This document shows positions 24,543 to 34,287 of a stretch of DNA of 64,000 bases, in pieces (position 1 is the stretch's first letter; each line of letters opens with the position of its first letter). Below the pieces are notes generated by a model. It was not told where the DNA came from and ran no database searches. It saw only the letters and a list, made by a program, of their open reading frames with translations. The translations under genes were made by a program, and so were the position numbers. Location: the NCBI RefSeq assembly GCF_040907265.1, contig NZ_JBFOHP010000002.1, positions 8,122,001-8,186,000 of the forward strand. Direction: 5' to 3'. The DNA comes from Streptomyces sclerotialus. GTDB taxonomy: Bacteria; Actinomycetota; Actinomycetes; Streptomycetales; Streptomycetaceae.

Positions 24543-24806
24543 ATGATGACCGACTCATACGACCTCCTTTCGGCCGCCAGGGCGGAGGCGCTCTTCAGCA
24601 GCGCGTTGGCAGTGGATTCCCAGCCGACCAAGGACGAGGTGGAGACAGCCATACGGCAGGCGGTCCGTCAGCACCACGGCACCCGTGGTTGTGCCGTCGT
24701 GCTCGCCGGCGCCTACGGGGAGTACCCGGAGACGGCTGTGCCCCGGATGCGATGGGCCCTGCGGCAGGTACGGGCCGCCTATCCGCGGGCCCGCCGGTAC
24801 CGGTAG
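24543..24806 (+). CDS. small actinobacterial protein of unknown function (87 residues)
   Basis: The sequence MMTDSYDLLSAARAEALFSS is followed by KDEVETAIRQAVRQHHGTRG, CAVVLAGAYGEYPETAVPRM and RWALRQVRAAYP. It resembles small helical proteins common in Streptomyces, often found beside regulators, with no assigned role. Two ATG codons lie side by side. The Shine-Dalgarno is weak (GAGGGCGAG), so coupling to upstream frames is possible. A response regulator gene follows 23 bp later. Confidence 0.65.
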   Translation: MMTDSYDLLSAARAEALFSSALAVDSQPTKDEVETAIRQAVRQHHGTRGCAVVLAGAYGEYPETAVPRMRWALRQVRAAYPRARRYR

Positions 24807-24829
24807 ATCAAGGATGAGGGGGACATCCG

Positions 24830-25555
24830 ATGCCGAGTTCAGTACACCAGATCGACCACGAAGCACCGCACCCGTCCGACCAGGCGACCGCCGCCGGGCG
24901 ATGGCGGGTGCTCGTCGCGGAGAACCGCAAACAAGACGCGGAGCACCTGGTCACAGGGCTCCAACGACACGGACACGAGGTCAGCACCGTCGGTACGGGG
25001 GCGGAGACCCTGCGGGTCTACGACGAGGCCGATCTGCTGCTGCTCGACCTCGAACTCCCTGACCTGGACGGCCTGGAGGTCTGCCGCATCATCCGTACGC
25101 AGCACGACATCCCCGTGATAGCCGTCACGGCACGGGGGAGCGGCCTGGACCGCGTTCTCGGCCTTCGGGCAGGCGCGGACGACTACCTGGTCAAGCCGTA
25201 CGACTTCCTGGAACTGATGGCGCGCATCGATGCCGTCATGCGACGTGCGCGCCCGCGGCCGCCCAGTACCCGGGTCATCCACCACGGACCGTTGCGCATC
25301 GACGCGGACGCGCGCCAGGTGACCCTGCACGGCGTGGCCGTCGAGCTCACGTGCAAGGAGTTCGAACTGCTCCACGTCCTTGCCAGCCACCCCCACACCG
25401 TTGTGTCGCGGAAGCAGCTCATGCAGGCGGTGTGGCACGGCTCGTGGTCCCGCCGGACCTTGGACACCCATGTGAGCAGCCTGCGCAGCAAGCTCGGCGG
25501 CAGTGACTGGATCACCACTGTGCGAGGCGTGGGCTTCCGCCTGCGCCTCGCGTGA
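24830..25555 (+). CDS. orphan OmpR-type response regulator
   Basis: A 241-residue protein. The receiver has the phospho-acceptor Asp in LLLLDLELPDLDG (Asp73), Thr in AVTAR (100) and Lys in VKPYD (122). At the first strand, where a pair of acidic residues normally binds magnesium (VEDD), it reads VAENRKQ, so one acidic residue is missing. The C-terminal winged helix is canonical (LTCKEFELLHVLASHPHTVV, TLDTHVSSLRSKLG, TTVRGVGFRL). No kinase gene is adjacent. It may work with a distant kinase or partly without phosphorylation. ATG 24830 follows GAGGGGG. Confidence 0.85.
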   Translation: MPSSVHQIDHEAPHPSDQATAAGRWRVLVAENRKQDAEHLVTGLQRHGHEVSTVGTGAETLRVYDEADLLLLDLELPDLDGLEVCRIIRTQHDIPVIAVTARGSGLDRVLGLRAGADDYLVKPYDFLELMARIDAVMRRARPRPPSTRVIHHGPLRIDADARQVTLHGVAVELTCKEFELLHVLASHPHTVVSRKQLMQAVWHGSWSRRTLDTHVSSLRSKLGGSDWITTVRGVGFRLRLA

Positions 25556-25621
25556 CGGCACGGTGCCCAGAGGGCGCCGGAGAGGAACTCGTAGGTGCGC
25601 ATCGCTCAGGAGGGAGCCATC

Positions 25622-27394
25622 GTGCGCAAGGTGCTCATCGCCAACCGTGGCGAAATCGCTGTCCGCGTCGCCCGTGCATGCCAGGACGCCGGGATCGGGA
25701 GCGTAGCCGTCTACGCCGACCCGGACCGGGACGCTCTGCACGTCCGCGCGGCGGATGAGGCATACGCCCTGGGCGGTGACACTCCTGCCACCAGCTACCT
25801 GGACATCGCCAAGGTCCTGCAGGCCGCGGCCGATTCCGGCGCGGACGCCGTCCACCCCGGCTACGGCTTCCTCTCCGAGAACGCCGAGTTCGCCCAGGCG
25901 GTGCTGGACGCGGGACTGATCTGGATCGGCCCGCCGCCGCAGGCCATCCGCGACCTGGGCGACAAGGTCGCCGCCCGGCACATCGCCCAGCGCGCCGGCG
26001 CCCCGCTGGTGGCCGGCACCAAGGACCCGGTCTCCGGCGCCGAGGAGGTCGTGGCCTTCGCCGAGGAACACGGCCTGCCCATCGCCATCAAGGCCGCCTT
26101 CGGCGGCGGCGGCCGCGGCCTGAAGGTCGCCCGCACCCTGGAGGAGGTCCCCGAGCTGTACGACTCCGCCGTCCGCGAGGCGGTGGCCGCCTTCGGCCGC
26201 GGGGAGTGCTTCGTGGAGCGCTACCTGGACCGCCCGCGGCATGTGGAGACCCAGTGCCTGGCCGACAAGCACGGCAACGTGGTCGTGGTCTCCACCCGCG
26301 ACTGCTCCCTGCAGCGCCGCCACCAGAAGCTGGTGGAGGAGGCCCCCGCGCCGTTCCTGACCGCCGAGCAGAACGCCGAGCTCTACCGCGCCTCCAAGGC
26401 GATCCTGAAGGAGGCCGGCTACGAGGGCGCCGGCACCTGTGAGTTCCTGGTCGGCCAGGACGGCACCATCTCCTTCCTGGAGGTCAACACCCGCCTGCAG
26501 GTCGAGCACCCGGTCACCGAGGAGGTCACCGGGCTGGACCTGGTGCGGGAGATGTTCCGCATCGCCGACGGCGAGGAACTGGGCTACGACGACCCGCCGG
26601 TGCGCGGCCACTCCTTCGAATTCCGCATCAACGGCGAGGACCCGGGCCGCAACTTCCTGCCCGCCCCCGGCACGGTGACGAAGTTCGAGGCCCCGGCCGG
26701 CCCGGGCGTCCGCCTGGACGCCGGCGTGGAGTCCGGCAGCGTGATCGGCCCGGCCTGGGACTCCCTGCTGGCCAAGCTCATCGTCACCGGCGCCACCCGG
26801 CAGCAGGCGCTGCAGCGTGCCGCCCGCGCGCTGAACGAGTTCACCGTCGAGGGCATGGCCACCGCCCTCCCCTTCCACCGCACGGTGGTCAAGGACCCGG
26901 CCTTCGCGCCGGAGCTGACCGGCTCCACCGACCCGTTCCAGGTCCACACCCGCTGGATCGAGACCGAGTTCGTCAACGACATCAAGCCGTTCGCGGCGCC
27001 GGGCGCGGACGAGGCCGAGGAAGAGAGCGGCCGCGAGACCGTCGTCGTCGAGGTCGGCGGCAAGCGCCTGGAGGTCTCCCTGCCCTCCTCGCTCGGCATG
27101 TCGCTGGCCCGTACCGGCCTCGCCGCCGGCGCCAAGCCCAAGCGCAAGGCCGCCAAGAAGTCCGGCTCCGCCGCCTCCGGCGACACCCTCGCCTCCCCCA
27201 TGCAGGGCACCATCGTCAAGGTCGCGGTGGAGGAGGGCCAGGAGGTCAAGGAGGGCGACCTGGTCGTCGTCCTGGAGGCCATGAAGATGGAGCAGCCGCT
27301 GAACGCGCACCGCTCCGGCACCGTCAAGGGGCTGACCGCCGAGGTCGGCGCCTCCCTCACCTCCGGCGCCGTGATCTGCGAGATCAAGAAATGA
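25622..27394 (+). CDS. accA: acyl-CoA carboxylase alpha subunit (biotin carboxylase + biotin carrier)
   Basis: A 590-residue fusion. The biotin carboxylase domain has the N-terminal [21 protein letters not shown]-grasp loop [13 protein letters not shown] and [18 protein letters not shown]. An Ala/Lys linker ([13 protein letters not shown]) leads to the biotinyl domain with EAMKMEQP (biotinylated Lys about 555). It carboxylates biotin for transfer to acetyl- or propionyl-CoA by the beta subunit. A second, cluster-linked set with accB/accE at 38.5-40.4 kb suggests a dedicated malonyl-CoA supply for the type II PKS. The GTG at 25622 is preferred because AGGAGGGA lies directly upstream. Confidence 0.93.
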   Translation: MRKVLIANRGEIAVRVARACQDAGIGSVAVYADPDRDALHVRAADEAYALGGDTPATSYLDIAKVLQAAADSGADAVHPGYGFLSENAEFAQAVLDAGLIWIGPPPQAIRDLGDKVAARHIAQRAGAPLVAGTKDPVSGAEEVVAFAEEHGLPIAIKAAFGGGGRGLKVARTLEEVPELYDSAVREAVAAFGRGECFVERYLDRPRHVETQCLADKHGNVVVVSTRDCSLQRRHQKLVEEAPAPFLTAEQNAELYRASKAILKEAGYEGAGTCEFLVGQDGTISFLEVNTRLQVEHPVTEEVTGLDLVREMFRIADGEELGYDDPPVRGHSFEFRINGEDPGRNFLPAPGTVTKFEAPAGPGVRLDAGVESGSVIGPAWDSLLAKLIVTGATRQQALQRAARALNEFTVEGMATALPFHRTVVKDPAFAPELTGSTDPFQVHTRWIETEFVNDIKPFAAPGADEAEEESGRETVVVEVGGKRLEVSLPSSLGMSLARTGLAAGAKPKRKAAKKSGSAASGDTLASPMQGTIVKVAVEEGQEVKEGDLVVVLEAMKMEQPLNAHRSGTVKGLTAEVGASLTSGAVICEIKK

Positions 27395-27427
27395 CCCGGC
27401 CGGCGCGGGGCCGGCCGAGGCATCACC

Positions 27428-28504
27428 TCACGGATTCTGCGTCGAGTAGCGGAACTCCGGGCCGTACGTGGCCTTGGCGTTGCCGGGCAGCGGCAGCTGC
27501 ATCAGGACGCGTGCCAGGGCACGCATGCTGCTCATGGACGCGATGGCGCGCAGCACCAGACTGTTCCGTTCCCTGTCGTTCTGCTCGCGCCAGGCGGCCT
27601 CCAACGAGCGCAGCAGCACGCCGTAGTGCGCGTTGAACGCCTCGACCATGAGCTTGACGGCTCCGGTGGGAGCGTTCTTCCGGTCCGTCGCCCAGCCGCC
27701 CTTCGGCACCTTGGCCATGGGATACACCGAGGGCATGGGAATCTCCTCGCCGCGGAATTCCCACTTCTCCCCGACGTTGATCAGCCGTCGGCCTTGGTGG
27801 ATCTCGAGGAACACGTAGTAGTGCGCCAGTTCCCCTTTCTTTCCGGGGAACGGGTTCTCGGGTGAGGCGGTCGTGCCTTCGCCCTGCTGCATGATGGCTT
27901 CGATGGCGCGGTCCGCCTGTTCCCAGCCGCGGATGGGCTCCACGGAATTCTCCAGGCCACGGGCGGACATGTCGTAGTCGATCTGCGGCCCGGGCTCCCG
28001 GAACAGGTCCTTGTTCGCGCGCAGGACGTCCCGGATCCTGCTGTAGAAAGCGCCGATCGACGTGTAGGTCTCCATGGCGGCTGCCTCGGCGAGCGGCCGG
28101 TCGGGCTTCTCGATCTCCGAGAACATCCGCAGTGCCGGCTTGTCGAGCCCGCTGAGCTGGACGGTCAGCTCGGGCCGTACGCCACCGGGTAACGCACCGG
28201 GGTACTCCGGTACGGACTTCGGGTCCGCCAGTACGGGCTGCTCTCCGAGAGCGCTGAGGATGTTGCCGACCCGTCCGAGGTGGGTCATCTCGTCGAAGAG
28301 GATTTCCCGGATCGCGCTGAAGACATTCCTGTCCTTCGCCGGGTCCTTGATCGACCACAGTCCGCAGGCATAGGGAGGAATAGTGGCCAGTTCCACCATG
28401 ATTGCTGCCTGCAGTGCCTTCTTCAGCCAGCGTTCGTCGCAGTCCTGCTCACTGACCTGCATCAGCTCGACGATCGCATTGCTCCGGTATTCGACCACTG
28501 TCAT
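27428..28504 (-). CDS. VioB/RebD-type ferritin-like domain protein
   Basis: A 358-residue protein matching the ferritin-like domain found in VioB iminophenyl-pyruvate dimer synthases: LQAAIMVELATIPPYACGLW, EILFDEMTHLGRVGNILSAL, HYYVFLEIHQGR. The E...E-x-x-H...E-x-x-H pattern could bind a di-metal centre. In violacein-type pathways VioB couples indole-pyruvate imines, but lone domains of this type occur in other clusters with unknown roles. It follows the polyketide operon on the same strand. ATG 28504 is preceded by AAGGAG. An oxidative coupling or tailoring role is inferred from context. Confidence 0.8.
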   Translation of the reverse strand: MTVVEYRSNAIVELMQVSEQDCDERWLKKALQAAIMVELATIPPYACGLWSIKDPAKDRNVFSAIREILFDEMTHLGRVGNILSALGEQPVLADPKSVPEYPGALPGGVRPELTVQLSGLDKPALRMFSEIEKPDRPLAEAAAMETYTSIGAFYSRIRDVLRANKDLFREPGPQIDYDMSARGLENSVEPIRGWEQADRAIEAIMQQGEGTTASPENPFPGKKGELAHYYVFLEIHQGRRLINVGEKWEFRGEEIPMPSVYPMAKVPKGGWATDRKNAPTGAVKLMVEAFNAHYGVLLRSLEAAWREQNDRERNSLVLRAIASMSSMRALARVLMQLPLPGNAKATYGPEFRYSTQNP

Positions 28505-28615
28505 GGCATGCTCCTTCCTCTCGCCCGCACGCCGACGGTGCCGCAAACCACCGTCGGCTGTCGACGGACCGGTATGAAGTGGCGCGGAAATGCCGTCCGG
28601 CGCCGGGCGGGGGAG

Positions 28616-29428
28616 TCAGGGACCCGGCCGGTGGTGCCTCTGGTCCTGCAGTACACCGTCGACGTAGACGTCCACGCCGTGGAACGAGACGAGGCCGGCG
28701 ACCTTCTGGCTCTCGGGCAGCGGTGACCGGTACGACCAGGCGCGGTCGGTACGGAGCTGGTCACCGACGCGGATCGACCAGTACTCGGCGGTGCCTTTGT
28801 AGGGGCAGCGGGTGACGGTGTCGGTGGGTTCGAGGAGGTCCATCCGGATGTCGGGCTTCGGCAGGTAGTACCGGGTCGGCAGCCCGGTCTCGAACAGCAG
28901 CCTGGCGTGGGTGGACTCGGCAACGACGCTGCCGTCGACCTCGACGCGCAGGTGGCGTGAGCTGGCCAGCACGTCGATCCGGGTGTAGGGGTCCCGGGCA
29001 TGGACGAAGACCTCTTCGTCCTCCTCGAACCATGCGCCCATGGCGTCCCACTCGAAGCGGACGTGGTCGCGCAGCTGCTCGTCCGAGGCGCTCCCGTAGA
29101 GCCGTGCGGCGCCCGGTGCCCGGGCCGGGCCGGCATGGACGGTGCAGACCTGGGCGTCGCCACGGCCGGAGGAGTGTGTACTGTCCCCGTCCGGGCTCAG
29201 TGAGTCCTGGGCGACATCGGCGAGGGGGAAGTAGTAGGTGGGGTAGTGGGGGTTCTCCCACACCAGCAGCGGGTGGATGCTGTCGGCCACCGGATGGCCG
29301 CGGAGGTACACGCGCACCCGTTTCCCACTGGGTTCGACCCGTGTCCGTTCTGTGTCGGTCGGCATGTATGCGGTTCCGTCCTGTATGCGGTTCTCAGAAG
29401 CGGGTGCGAAGAGGCCGTACGCCGTCAC
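28616..29428 (-). CDS. tandem DUF427 domain protein
   Basis: Two DUF427 units in a row: RVYLRGHPVADSIHPLLVWE, then NPHYPTYYFPLADV, and later RVEVDGSVVAESTHARLLFE, GLPTRYYLPKPDI, CPYKGTAEYW. The fold is a small beta barrel of unknown function found widely in bacteria. I use the GTG at 29428, which overlaps the hydrolase stop (GTGA) with GAGG upstream; ATG 29365 (MPTDTERTRVEPSG) is a good alternative that fits the usual domain start. It is the last gene of the run that starts at the cyclase (38282). Confidence 0.75.
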   Translation of the reverse strand: MTAYGLFAPASENRIQDGTAYMPTDTERTRVEPSGKRVRVYLRGHPVADSIHPLLVWENPHYPTYYFPLADVAQDSLSPDGDSTHSSGRGDAQVCTVHAGPARAPGAARLYGSASDEQLRDHVRFEWDAMGAWFEEDEEVFVHARDPYTRIDVLASSRHLRVEVDGSVVAESTHARLLFETGLPTRYYLPKPDIRMDLLEPTDTVTRCPYKGTAEYWSIRVGDQLRTDRAWSYRSPLPESQKVAGLVSFHGVDVYVDGVLQDQRHHRPGP

Positions 29429-30297
29429 GCGGCCTCGGTGCGGCGCATCAGGCATTCCTCTGCGAACCCGAGGCACCGCAGGTGGTAGGAGCGGGCCGCG
29501 AAACCGAGACTGATGTTGTGGCCCGCGCCCCACTGCCGCTCGGTGCGGACGTGCGGTGCGGCGCTGAACCGTGACCGCAGGTCGGCAAGGGTGTCTTCGT
29601 CGTGGCACCACCACGGCTCGTGTTCGGCGAAGGTGAAACGGACGGGAACCCGGACGCGGGCCGTGACAGCGCGGAACACGTCGGGCCAGTGGGCGAGGTC
29701 CGCCCGTTCCCGCGCCGGGGTGGTGACGAGGGTGCCGTGCCCGGCCGTGAAGGTGTTCGGTGGGTACAAACGTAGCGGTCCCCAGCTCCGCCTCCAACCC
29801 TCGCGGGCGCCCGCCGCGTCGAGGGCTCCGGGTGCGTACCGACTGCCGCACCCGGAGATGTCGATGCCGAGCAGTCCGGGCTCCGGGTGCTCAGCGGCCA
29901 TGAGCAGCGCCGGCTTCCCGCCGAAGGAATGGGCGAGGAGGAAGTGGCCCTCGCCCGCCGGGAACCGCCGGCGGAAATCCCGGAGCGCTGCCGCCAGGGT
30001 GGCCGCCTGCTCGTGCAGCGACCGCCCTTCGGGACAGTGGGGCGCGGTCCGGCCGTAGCCGGGCCGGTCCACGGCGAGGACCGCGAAGCCGAGGCGCGCT
30101 CCCAGAGTCAGCAGGGAGAGCTCCGGGAGCGCCTGGCCGTCGAAGTAACCGGAGGTCATGCCGGCACCGTGCAGGGCGACGACGGTCGCGCGCGGCGCGC
30201 CGGGCGGCCGGCTCAGCATCGCGGACAGCCGGATTCCACCGGCGTCCAGGCTGATCCGGCGTACTCCCCGGGACGGCCCGGGCGCGGTGGCTCTCAC
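29425..30297 (-). CDS. alpha/beta hydrolase in the polyketide operon
   Basis: A 290-residue hydrolase with oxyanion region VVALHGAGMTSGYFDG, nucleophile elbow LLAHSFGGKPAL, and His in QWGAGHNIS near the C-terminus. The GTG at 30297 overlaps the stop of the upstream monooxygenase (GTGA), so it is co-translated. It resembles serine-aminopeptidase-like esterases. In an aromatic polyketide cluster such enzymes can open lactones formed by Baeyer-Villiger oxidation or release acyl groups. The actual step is unknown. Confidence 0.82.
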   Translation of the reverse strand: MRATAPGPSRGVRRISLDAGGIRLSAMLSRPPGAPRATVVALHGAGMTSGYFDGQALPELSLLTLGARLGFAVLAVDRPGYGRTAPHCPEGRSLHEQAATLAAALRDFRRRFPAGEGHFLLAHSFGGKPALLMAAEHPEPGLLGIDISGCGSRYAPGALDAAGAREGWRRSWGPLRLYPPNTFTAGHGTLVTTPARERADLAHWPDVFRAVTARVRVPVRFTFAEHEPWWCHDEDTLADLRSRFSAAPHVRTERQWGAGHNISLGFAARSYHLRCLGFAEECLMRRTEAA

Positions 30298-31784
30298 GGC
30301 TGCGGCACCGTTCCAACGGTGGCCGGTGCGCCGAACCAGCGGCGCAGTGAGCCGGTCAGCGCCCCGATGGTGTCCGTGCCGTCGTCGGCCCATGCGATGT
30401 AGCCGTCGGGCCGGACCAGGACGGCTGTGGCATCGGCGAACGCCTCACCGCCCTCGGGAACGGCGACCGTGACGTTCACGCGGTCCCGCCAGCCGTCGGC
30501 GGCCGCGCGCAGCTCCGGGTCGTCGGTGAGGTCGAGCAGCACGCCGTGCGCCGTGTGCAGCAGTTCGGTGGTGGTGACAGTGCCGCCAGGGGTCCGGAGC
30601 CTGCGGGGAGGCAGCCGCCTGCCGGACAGTGCGTGGTGCCGGGAGCCGACGTCGTAGCGGATGTCCAGGCCGCTCACGGCACCGGACAGATGCCGTTTCA
30701 CCTCGTCGTGGGCCAGCAGCTCGGTGAACAGTTCGCGCAGCGGCTCGCTCTCCGCTCCGCCCAGGAACACGATGCCCTGCGCACGCGTGTTCATCAGGAG
30801 CCGCTTCCCGACCGGGTGCCGTTCGCTGTGGTAGCTGTCCAGCAGTCCGTCCGGCGCTCCGCCCCGTACGACGGCGGCGAGCTTCCAGCCGAGGTTGACG
30901 GCGTCCTGCACCCCGACGCTCAGGCCCTGGCCGCCCGCGGGAAGGTGGACGTGCGCGGCGTCCCCCGCGAGCAGGACGCGCCCGCGCCGGTACGCGGTGA
31001 CCTGGCGGGTGGTGTCGGTGAACGAACTGACCCACAGCGTGTCACCGCCCGCGAGGGATTCACCCGTGATCCGGTACCACGCGTCGGCGACATGGCCGAA
31101 GCCCGGCGACTCGTCGTGGGTGGTGGCCGGAGTGCCGTGCTCGCAGACGATGATGCGGTCCACCCCTTCCTCCAGGGGCGCCGCCATCACCATGCCGTTG
31201 GGCAGGCGCTCGCCGAGCGGCCGGGGGCGCAGGGCACATCCGGTGACATCGGCGAGGTACATGGCACGCGTCGCGGGCGTGCCCGGGAAGTCGAAGCCGG
31301 CCGCCTTCCGTACGGTGCTGTGGCCGCCGTCGCATCCCACCAGGTAGGCGGCGCGCAACGACCGTTCGCCGCCGGGCGTACGCACGGAGACCCGTATGCC
31401 GTCGGCCTCCTCGGCCAGCTCCCGCAGTTCCCAGCCGCGGCGGAGCTCCGCGCCCAGCTCGGTCGCCCACTTCTCCAGCACCGCCTCCGTTCTGGACTGC
31501 GGAATTCCGCGGGCGCCGAAGTGCGAGTCCGCCAGCACGCTGTAGTCGAACCGGATCCCGCCGAAATGGCCGAGCGGGCTCGTCTCCAGCCCCTCGAAGC
31601 GGGCCAGGAGGCCGCGTTGGTCGAAGACCTCCATGGCGCGGGCCGTGAAACCCAGCCCGCGCGACTGACCGGTGGGCTCGATCAGCCGCTCGATCACGAT
31701 CACGCGGGCTCCACCCAGGCGCAGTTCGCCGGCGAGCATGAGCCCGGTGGGCCCGGCACCGACGACGATCACATCCGTGTCCAC
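30294..31784 (-). CDS. FAD-dependent aromatic polyketide hydroxylase (oxygenase 2)
   Basis: This 496-residue PHBH-fold monooxygenase has motifs VIVVGAGPTGLMLAGELRLG, CDGGHSTVRK (DG motif) and RVLLAGDAAHVHLPAGGQGL. A thioredoxin-like C-terminal domain ends ALTGSLRRWFGAP. Its relatives PgaE, CabE, UrdE and JadH hydroxylate angucyclinones, or in JadF/GilOI-type enzymes trigger ring opening. GTG 31784 overlaps the end of oxygenase 1 by 16 bp and has GAGGAG upstream. Together the two oxygenases likely set the oxidation pattern of the aglycone. Confidence 0.88.
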   Translation of the reverse strand: MDTDVIVVGAGPTGLMLAGELRLGGARVIVIERLIEPTGQSRGLGFTARAMEVFDQRGLLARFEGLETSPLGHFGGIRFDYSVLADSHFGARGIPQSRTEAVLEKWATELGAELRRGWELRELAEEADGIRVSVRTPGGERSLRAAYLVGCDGGHSTVRKAAGFDFPGTPATRAMYLADVTGCALRPRPLGERLPNGMVMAAPLEEGVDRIIVCEHGTPATTHDESPGFGHVADAWYRITGESLAGGDTLWVSSFTDTTRQVTAYRRGRVLLAGDAAHVHLPAGGQGLSVGVQDAVNLGWKLAAVVRGGAPDGLLDSYHSERHPVGKRLLMNTRAQGIVFLGGAESEPLRELFTELLAHDEVKRHLSGAVSGLDIRYDVGSRHHALSGRRLPPRRLRTPGGTVTTTELLHTAHGVLLDLTDDPELRAAADGWRDRVNVTVAVPEGGEAFADATAVLVRPDGYIAWADDGTDTIGALTGSLRRWFGAPATVGTVPQP

Positions 31785-33298
31785 GAGACCTCTCCTCGGG
31801 TCTGGTTCTCGGCGGCCCGGCCCGGCGGGCCGAACCAGCGTCGCAGGGCGGTGGCGAGGCTGACGTCATGGTCCGAGCCGCTCCACGCCACATGGCCGTC
31901 CGGCCGGACCAGCACCGCACCCCGCCCGGCCAGCGGGGCGTCCGCCACCGGACGGGCCGGTACCGTCATGACGCGGTCGGCCCACCGGCCGGCGATCTCG
32001 TACAGCGGCGCCGTCAGGTCCCCCGTGAAACCGATGAGCAGGCCCCGGCCGGTACGGAGCAGCGTTGTCGTGGTGGTGGTCCCGTTCGGCGCGGTCAGGA
32101 CCGTGTCCGGCAGCCGGGCACCGAGCAGGGGGTCGTCACCGGCACCGACCGGGTAGCGGATGTCGAGGCCACTGATCAGGCCCGCCAGGCGGGTGCGGCT
32201 GCGCTCGACGGACACCATCTCGCTCATCAGCGTGCGGAGCGGTGCCACGTTCGCGCCGCCGAGCAGCAGCAGGGACTGCGCCCTGACGTTCGCCAGCACC
32301 CGCGCGCCGACCGCGTGGCGTTCGTCGTGGTACGTGTCGAGCAGGCCGACCGGTGCCCGGTGGTTCACGTGCAGTGCCAGTTTCCAGCCGAGGTTGACGG
32401 CGTCCTGGAGGCCGAGGTTCAGTGCCTGGCCGCCCACCGGCATCTGCTGGTGGGCCGCGTCTCCGGCGAACAGCACCCGCCCGTGGCGGTAAGCGGTCAC
32501 CTGACGGTTGGCGTCACCGAAGGCGTTCACCCAGATCGCCTTGCCGTGGCTGATGTCCTCCCCGGTGACCCGGTGCCACACGTCACACACTTCCGCGAAA
32601 TCCGGTGCGTGGGTGCGGGGTGCCCGCCCACGGCCGAACTCGTGCACCATGATCCGGGTGACGCCTTCGGCGTTGCGCGCGGCGATGGCCAGCCCGTGCG
32701 GCAGGCGCTCGAACCGCCGGTCGGGTACGTCCAGGCCGGTCACGTCCGCGCGCAGCAGCTCACGGGCGGTGCTCCGGCCGGGGAACCCGACGCCGGTACG
32801 CGTACGCACCGTGCTGTCCTCACCGTCGCACGCGACGAGGTAGGCGCCGCGGACCCGGGCGGTGCCCTGCGGAGTGTCCGCGGTGACCTGGACGCTGTCG
32901 CCGTCGTCGGTCAGCTCCCGCACCTCCCACCGGCGCCGGATGTCGGCGCCGAGGGTCAGCGCCCAGTTCTGCAGCAGCCGTTCGGTCCGGTACTGCGGCA
33001 CCTTCCACTGCCCGGGGTACGTACTGGGCAGTGTCAGGTCCATCGGAATGCCGCCGTAGTGCCCCCGGCGTTCGTTCGGCGGTGTGCCGAGCGCCGTCAG
33101 CAGTCCACGGCTGTCGAAGATCTCCATGGTGCGCGCGTGCAGGGTGGAGGCGCGCGACTCCTCGGTGATGCGGGGGCGCCGCTCCAGTACGGTCACGTCG
33201 GCGCCCCCGAGGCGCAGCTCGCCGGCGAGCATGAGCCCCACGGGCCCGGCTCCGACGACGATCACTTGAGTGTCCAGGCGTTCCGTCGTCTTCGTCAT
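31769..33298 (-). CDS. FAD-dependent aromatic polyketide hydroxylase (oxygenase 1)
   Basis: A 509-residue homologue of the neighbouring oxygenase: VIVVGAGPVGLMLAGELRLG, CDGEDSTVRTRTG, RVLFAGDAAHQQMPVGGQAL, ending with a C-terminal domain with ALRRWFGPPG. Position directly after the aromatase/cyclase matches UrdE, LanE and PgaE, which catalyse C-12 (and further) hydroxylation in angucycline pathways. The ATG at 33298 lies 2 bp after the cyclase stop. Which of the two oxygenases acts first cannot be told. Confidence 0.88.
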   Translation of the reverse strand: MTKTTERLDTQVIVVGAGPVGLMLAGELRLGGADVTVLERRPRITEESRASTLHARTMEIFDSRGLLTALGTPPNERRGHYGGIPMDLTLPSTYPGQWKVPQYRTERLLQNWALTLGADIRRRWEVRELTDDGDSVQVTADTPQGTARVRGAYLVACDGEDSTVRTRTGVGFPGRSTARELLRADVTGLDVPDRRFERLPHGLAIAARNAEGVTRIMVHEFGRGRAPRTHAPDFAEVCDVWHRVTGEDISHGKAIWVNAFGDANRQVTAYRHGRVLFAGDAAHQQMPVGGQALNLGLQDAVNLGWKLALHVNHRAPVGLLDTYHDERHAVGARVLANVRAQSLLLLGGANVAPLRTLMSEMVSVERSRTRLAGLISGLDIRYPVGAGDDPLLGARLPDTVLTAPNGTTTTTTLLRTGRGLLIGFTGDLTAPLYEIAGRWADRVMTVPARPVADAPLAGRGAVLVRPDGHVAWSGSDHDVSLATALRRWFGPPGRAAENQTRGEVSWTRM

Positions 33299-33300
33299 CG

Positions 33301-34245
33301 TCAGCGCCGGCTCTCGGCGTACTCCTTGGCGTGCCCGAGAGTCGCCCGGCTGTTGGTGCTCAGCGCGTTGCGGACGTAGTCCCGGGCGTCGTCGACGGTG
33401 GCCCCGGCTCCCAGGACCCGCTCGATGTTGTCCGCGTTGAGCATCACGGTGTGCTGGGACGACGTCGTGACACCGTCCGGGGTCTCCCGTATCTCCCAGC
33501 AGCCGGTGTGCAGCGTCATCAGGGCGGGCAGCGTCACCTGCTTGTAGACGATCCTGTGGTACGGGAAGGTCACGCGGTACGAGGTGGTGGTGTGGGTGGA
33601 GCCGTCCTTCGCCCGGGTCTCCATCTCGAGGAGCTGGAGGCCGGGCACGTCCTCCTTCAGGTGCACCTTCGCCACGTGCGGCAGCCGCTCGGACCACAGG
33701 TGCGCCTCGTTGAGGAAGTCGTAGACGTCCTTCCCCGAGCCGTTGATCCGCAGGGTGTCCTCGAAGGAGAAGGTCAGGGCTTCGGCGTTGTGCACGAACT
33801 CGACGTTGCTCTTCAACGCCGCGAGTTCGGAGCGGGAGTTGCGGTCCACGGCCTCGTCGATCCAGGCCAGACCTTGCGGGTCGTCGTCCGTCGCACGGTA
33901 GAAGTGCAGCAGCCGCACCCGCGACTCGCCGTCCGACACCGGCTCGATCACCCACATGCCGCCCATCGAAGCGACCGGCGGTGCGGAGACCTCCTGGCGG
34001 AAGGTGATGCGGAAGTGCTCGGGGTCCAGGGTCCGGCGGGACGTCCAGTTCTTGGCCTCGCCGTTGGCGGTGGCCCAGATACGGATGCGTTCCTGCCGGT
34101 CGCCCTTGGCGAGGTGGTCGACGTAGAGGGTCGGCGGGAAGATCCGCGGCCAGTTCTCCACCTCGGACAGCAGACGGTAGACGGCCGCCGCCGGGGCCGA
34201 GATGTGAATGTCGTGCTCGACCTCACGCTGCGTGGACTCGGACAT
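33301..34245 (-). CDS. didomain aromatase/cyclase (SRPBCC)
   Basis: A 314-residue protein of two START-like (SRPBCC) domains: one begins EVEHDIHISAPAAAVYRLLS, the second about residue 157 (ALTFSFEDTLRINGSGKDVY). It belongs to the didomain ARO/CYC class (ActVII, LanL, UrdL), which aromatises the first ring of C9-reduced polyketides, consistent with the adjacent C9 ketoreductase. Starts with ATG 34245, 42 bp after the ketoreductase stop, and is followed after 2 bp by oxygenase 1. Confidence 0.92.
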   Translation of the reverse strand: MSESTQREVEHDIHISAPAAAVYRLLSEVENWPRIFPPTLYVDHLAKGDRQERIRIWATANGEAKNWTSRRTLDPEHFRITFRQEVSAPPVASMGGMWVIEPVSDGESRVRLLHFYRATDDDPQGLAWIDEAVDRNSRSELAALKSNVEFVHNAEALTFSFEDTLRINGSGKDVYDFLNEAHLWSERLPHVAKVHLKEDVPGLQLLEMETRAKDGSTHTTTSYRVTFPYHRIVYKQVTLPALMTLHTGCWEIRETPDGVTTSSQHTVMLNADNIERVLGAGATVDDARDYVRNALSTNSRATLGHAKEYAESRR

Positions 34246-34287
34246 GTGAATCTCCTGGGTCGGATCGGTCGTCGGATCGGTCGAATG

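Noticed and set aside
24839..27310. Very long minus-strand frame (823 codons) across the response regulator and accA
   Set aside because: It is antisense to two clearly recognisable genes; its composition reflects GC-rich mirror coding.
30546..32156. Long plus-strand frames across the two FAD oxygenase genes
   Set aside because: They lie antisense to intact oxygenase genes and show no family motif.
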